Assembly (NCBI GenBank): GCA_963819075.1
Contig: CAWFUP010000003.1
Span: 372,001 to 436,000 of the forward strand
From: CAVQBJ01 sp963819075
Lineage (GTDB): Bacteria > Actinomycetota > Thermoleophilia > Solirubrobacterales > Solirubrobacteraceae
Reading direction: 5' to 3'
Length of the DNA stretch: 64,000 bases
Position 1 is the first letter of the stretch; each line of letters begins with the position of its first letter. A program made the translations under genes and the position numbers. Positions 63,634 to 64,000 of the stretch are shown here, piece by piece. The notes under the pieces were generated by a model that was not told where the DNA came from, did no database searches, and worked only from the letters and a program-made list of their open reading frames with translations.

Positions 63634-64000
63634 CTAGAACGACGGCACGATCCAGTCCATGTGCGAGCGCAGCTCCCGGCCCACGTCCTCGACCTGCGTG
63701 TGAGCCTGCTCCTCGCGCATGCGCTTGAAGTTCTCCTGCCCGGCGCGGTTCTCGGCGATCCATTCCCGCGCAAAGGCGCCCGACTGGATCTCCCCGAGTA
63801 TCGCGCGCATGTGCTCGCGCGTCTCGGCCGTAATGACACGCTTTCCGCGCGTGTAGTCGCCGTACTCCGCGGTGTTCGAGATCGAGTAGCGCATGCCGGC
63901 GAGGCCCTTTTCATACATCAAATCGACGATCAGCTTGAGCTCGTGCAGGCACTCGAAGTACGCCATCTCTGGGTCGTACCCGGCCTCCACGAGCGTCTCG
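63634..64000 (-). CDS. ilvC: Ketol-acid reductoisomerase, C-terminal part (runs off window)
   Basis: About 122 C-terminal residues of IlvC. FECLHELKLIVDLMYEKGLAGMRYSISNTAEYGDYTRG is a diagnostic block with the metal-binding and active-site residues. QSGAFAREWIAENRAGQENFKRMREE follows, and HMDWIVPSF ends it. The enzyme isomerises and reduces acetolactate to dihydroxy-isovalerate for valine and leucine. The start lies outside the window. Confidence 0.95.
   Translation of the reverse strand, partial: ETLVEAGYDPEMAYFECLHELKLIVDLMYEKGLAGMRYSISNTAEYGDYTRGKRVITAETREHMRAILGEIQSGAFAREWIAENRAGQENFKRMREEQAHTQVEDVGRELRSHMDWIVPSF

Overview
GC-rich (roughly 70%) bacterial chromosome. Actinobacterial features are the mycobacterial-type SerC, SepF, LeuA together with CimA, 4-nt ATGA/GTGA gene overlaps, frequent GTG starts and probable leaderless mRNAs. 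The short-form HisG with HisZ and the overall gene order suggest a deep branch such as Thermoleophilia/Solirubrobacterales. That placement is inferred from gene content, not from a tree. No tRNA gene, CRISPR array, transposase or prophage gene was seen.

Layout. 1-7.8 kb (minus): N-terminal part of an acyl-CoA synthetase, then rpsB-tsf-pyrH-frr-uppS-cdsA-dxr-rseP (translation, nucleotide, isoprenoid, phospholipid and membrane-proteolysis genes). 8-13.2 kb: a STAND-type ATPase regulator, a small membrane protein, a LysM protein, an uncharacterised duplicated-domain protein and a PAS-GGDEF diguanylate cyclase. 13.3-20.1 kb (minus): hisF-cca-pgeF-yggS-sepF-proC-yggT-lspA-rluD. 20.1-23 kb: a frameshifted MMPL transporter with a divergent MarR regulator, lying between hisF and the rest of the histidine genes. 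23-29.4 kb (minus): murA and hisZ-hisG-hisD-hisB-hisH-hisA. 29.6-30.7 kb: an isocitrate/isopropylmalate-type dehydrogenase. 31.2-37.7 kb (minus): one rRNA operon, 16S-23S-5S, with promoter, processing stems and terminator. 37.9-45.2 kb: yjbQ, tyrS, a class A penicillin-binding protein, a 3-methyladenine glycosylase, argH and a GAF-LuxR regulator. 45.2-64 kb: branched-chain amino-acid genes (leuA, leuC, leuD, leuB, ilvE, cimA, partial ilvC) with serC-serA and several accessory genes.

Main discovery. The 23S gene is about 4.07 kb because two related group I introns interrupt helix 69. They sit after E. coli positions U1917 and U1931 and leave a 14-nt exon between them. The first (706 nt) carries a LAGLIDADG homing-endonuclease gene that runs into the ribozyme core at both ends. 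The second (372 nt) keeps only a stump of such a gene, and by exon alignment it ends in A instead of the canonical terminal G. P7 pairing, internal guides and compensatory changes are visible in the sequence.

Other notable points. A well-matched ZTP (pfl-type) riboswitch precedes serC-serA, followed by a 7-codon upstream ORF whose stop overlaps the serC start. MurA has Asp in place of the fosfomycin-target Cys. Ribosomal protein S2 has a tail of about 240 residues. Five conserved genes (MMPL, yjbQ, tyrS, pbp1A, cimA) each carry exactly one surplus base, which is most simply explained by indel errors in the assembly. Several long hairpins punctuate the leucine genes.
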